Origin: Candidatus Anammoxibacter sp.
GTDB taxonomy: Bacteria; Planctomycetota; Brocadiia; Brocadiales; Anammoxibacteraceae
Assembly (NCBI GenBank): GCA_021777055.1
Contig: JAIQZO010000039.1
Coordinates: 1 to 64,000 of the forward strand
Length of the DNA stretch: 64,000 bases
Direction of reading: 5' to 3'
This document shows, in pieces, positions 63,976-64,000 of the stretch; position 1 is the stretch's first letter, and every line of letters starts with the position of its first letter. The position numbers were made by a program, and so were the translations under genes. The notes under the pieces are model-generated. The model was given only the letters and a program-made list of their open reading frames with translations. It searched no databases and had not been told where the DNA came from.

Positions 63976-64000
63976 TTAATTTAAAAAATAATTCTTCCCA

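Overview
An AT-rich bacterial window dominated by one very large trans-acyltransferase polyketide synthase / non-ribosomal peptide synthetase (trans-AT PKS-NRPS) locus at about 1.2-48.4 kb, followed by about 15 kb of unrelated accessory genes mixed with transposase debris. No rRNA, tRNA or taxonomic marker is present. A cyclic-di-GMP riboswitch, REP-associated (RAYT) transposase remnants of types common in Desulfobacterota and Planctomycetota, DUF4160/DUF2442 and HD genes suggest a Gram-negative environmental bacterium; I cannot name the phylum with confidence.
Left edge (1-1198): start of an IS3-type transposase leaving the window, a broken lipoprotein fragment, then a promoter and a well-conserved c-di-GMP-I (GEMM) riboswitch on the plus strand, directly upstream of the megasynthase.
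Megasynthase (1199-48426): all parts lie in what was, or is, one continuous reading frame of about 15,700 codons. It is interrupted by three in-frame TAA codons (9015, 18945, 31227) and two single-base shifts in homopolymers (A7 at 1289-1295, T6 at 47046-47051). Every break falls inside a domain. Order: AR/MT-GNAT-ACP loading; KS-DH-ACP; KS-DH-KR-ACP; KS-DH-ACP; KS-DH-PS-KR-ACP; KS-(psi-ACP)-DH-ACP; KS-DH-KR-MT-ACP; KS-DH-ACP; C-A(Thr)-T; C-A(Thr)-T-sulfotransferase; C-A(Ser)-T-E; C-A(Ser)-T-TE. No AT domain or AT gene is seen, so malonyl loading must come in trans from outside the window. The expected product is a heptaketide, probably with an oxygen heterocycle and one C-methyl, capped by Thr-Thr-D-Ser-Ser. 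An in-line sulfotransferase is placed to act on the second Thr.
Right flank (48.4-64 kb): an Nramp-superfamily transporter, a DJ-1/PfpI protein, a TraB/GumN protein, an exported phosphatidylserine-decarboxylase-like protein, a Vps62-like protein, an HD hydrolase, a SecD-head-like exported protein, an SDR dehydrogenase and a DUF4160/DUF2442 pair. Between them are three degenerate RAYT pieces, an IS4-type fragment, hairpin elements and nested inverted repeats. None of these genes has an obvious role in making the polyketide-peptide.
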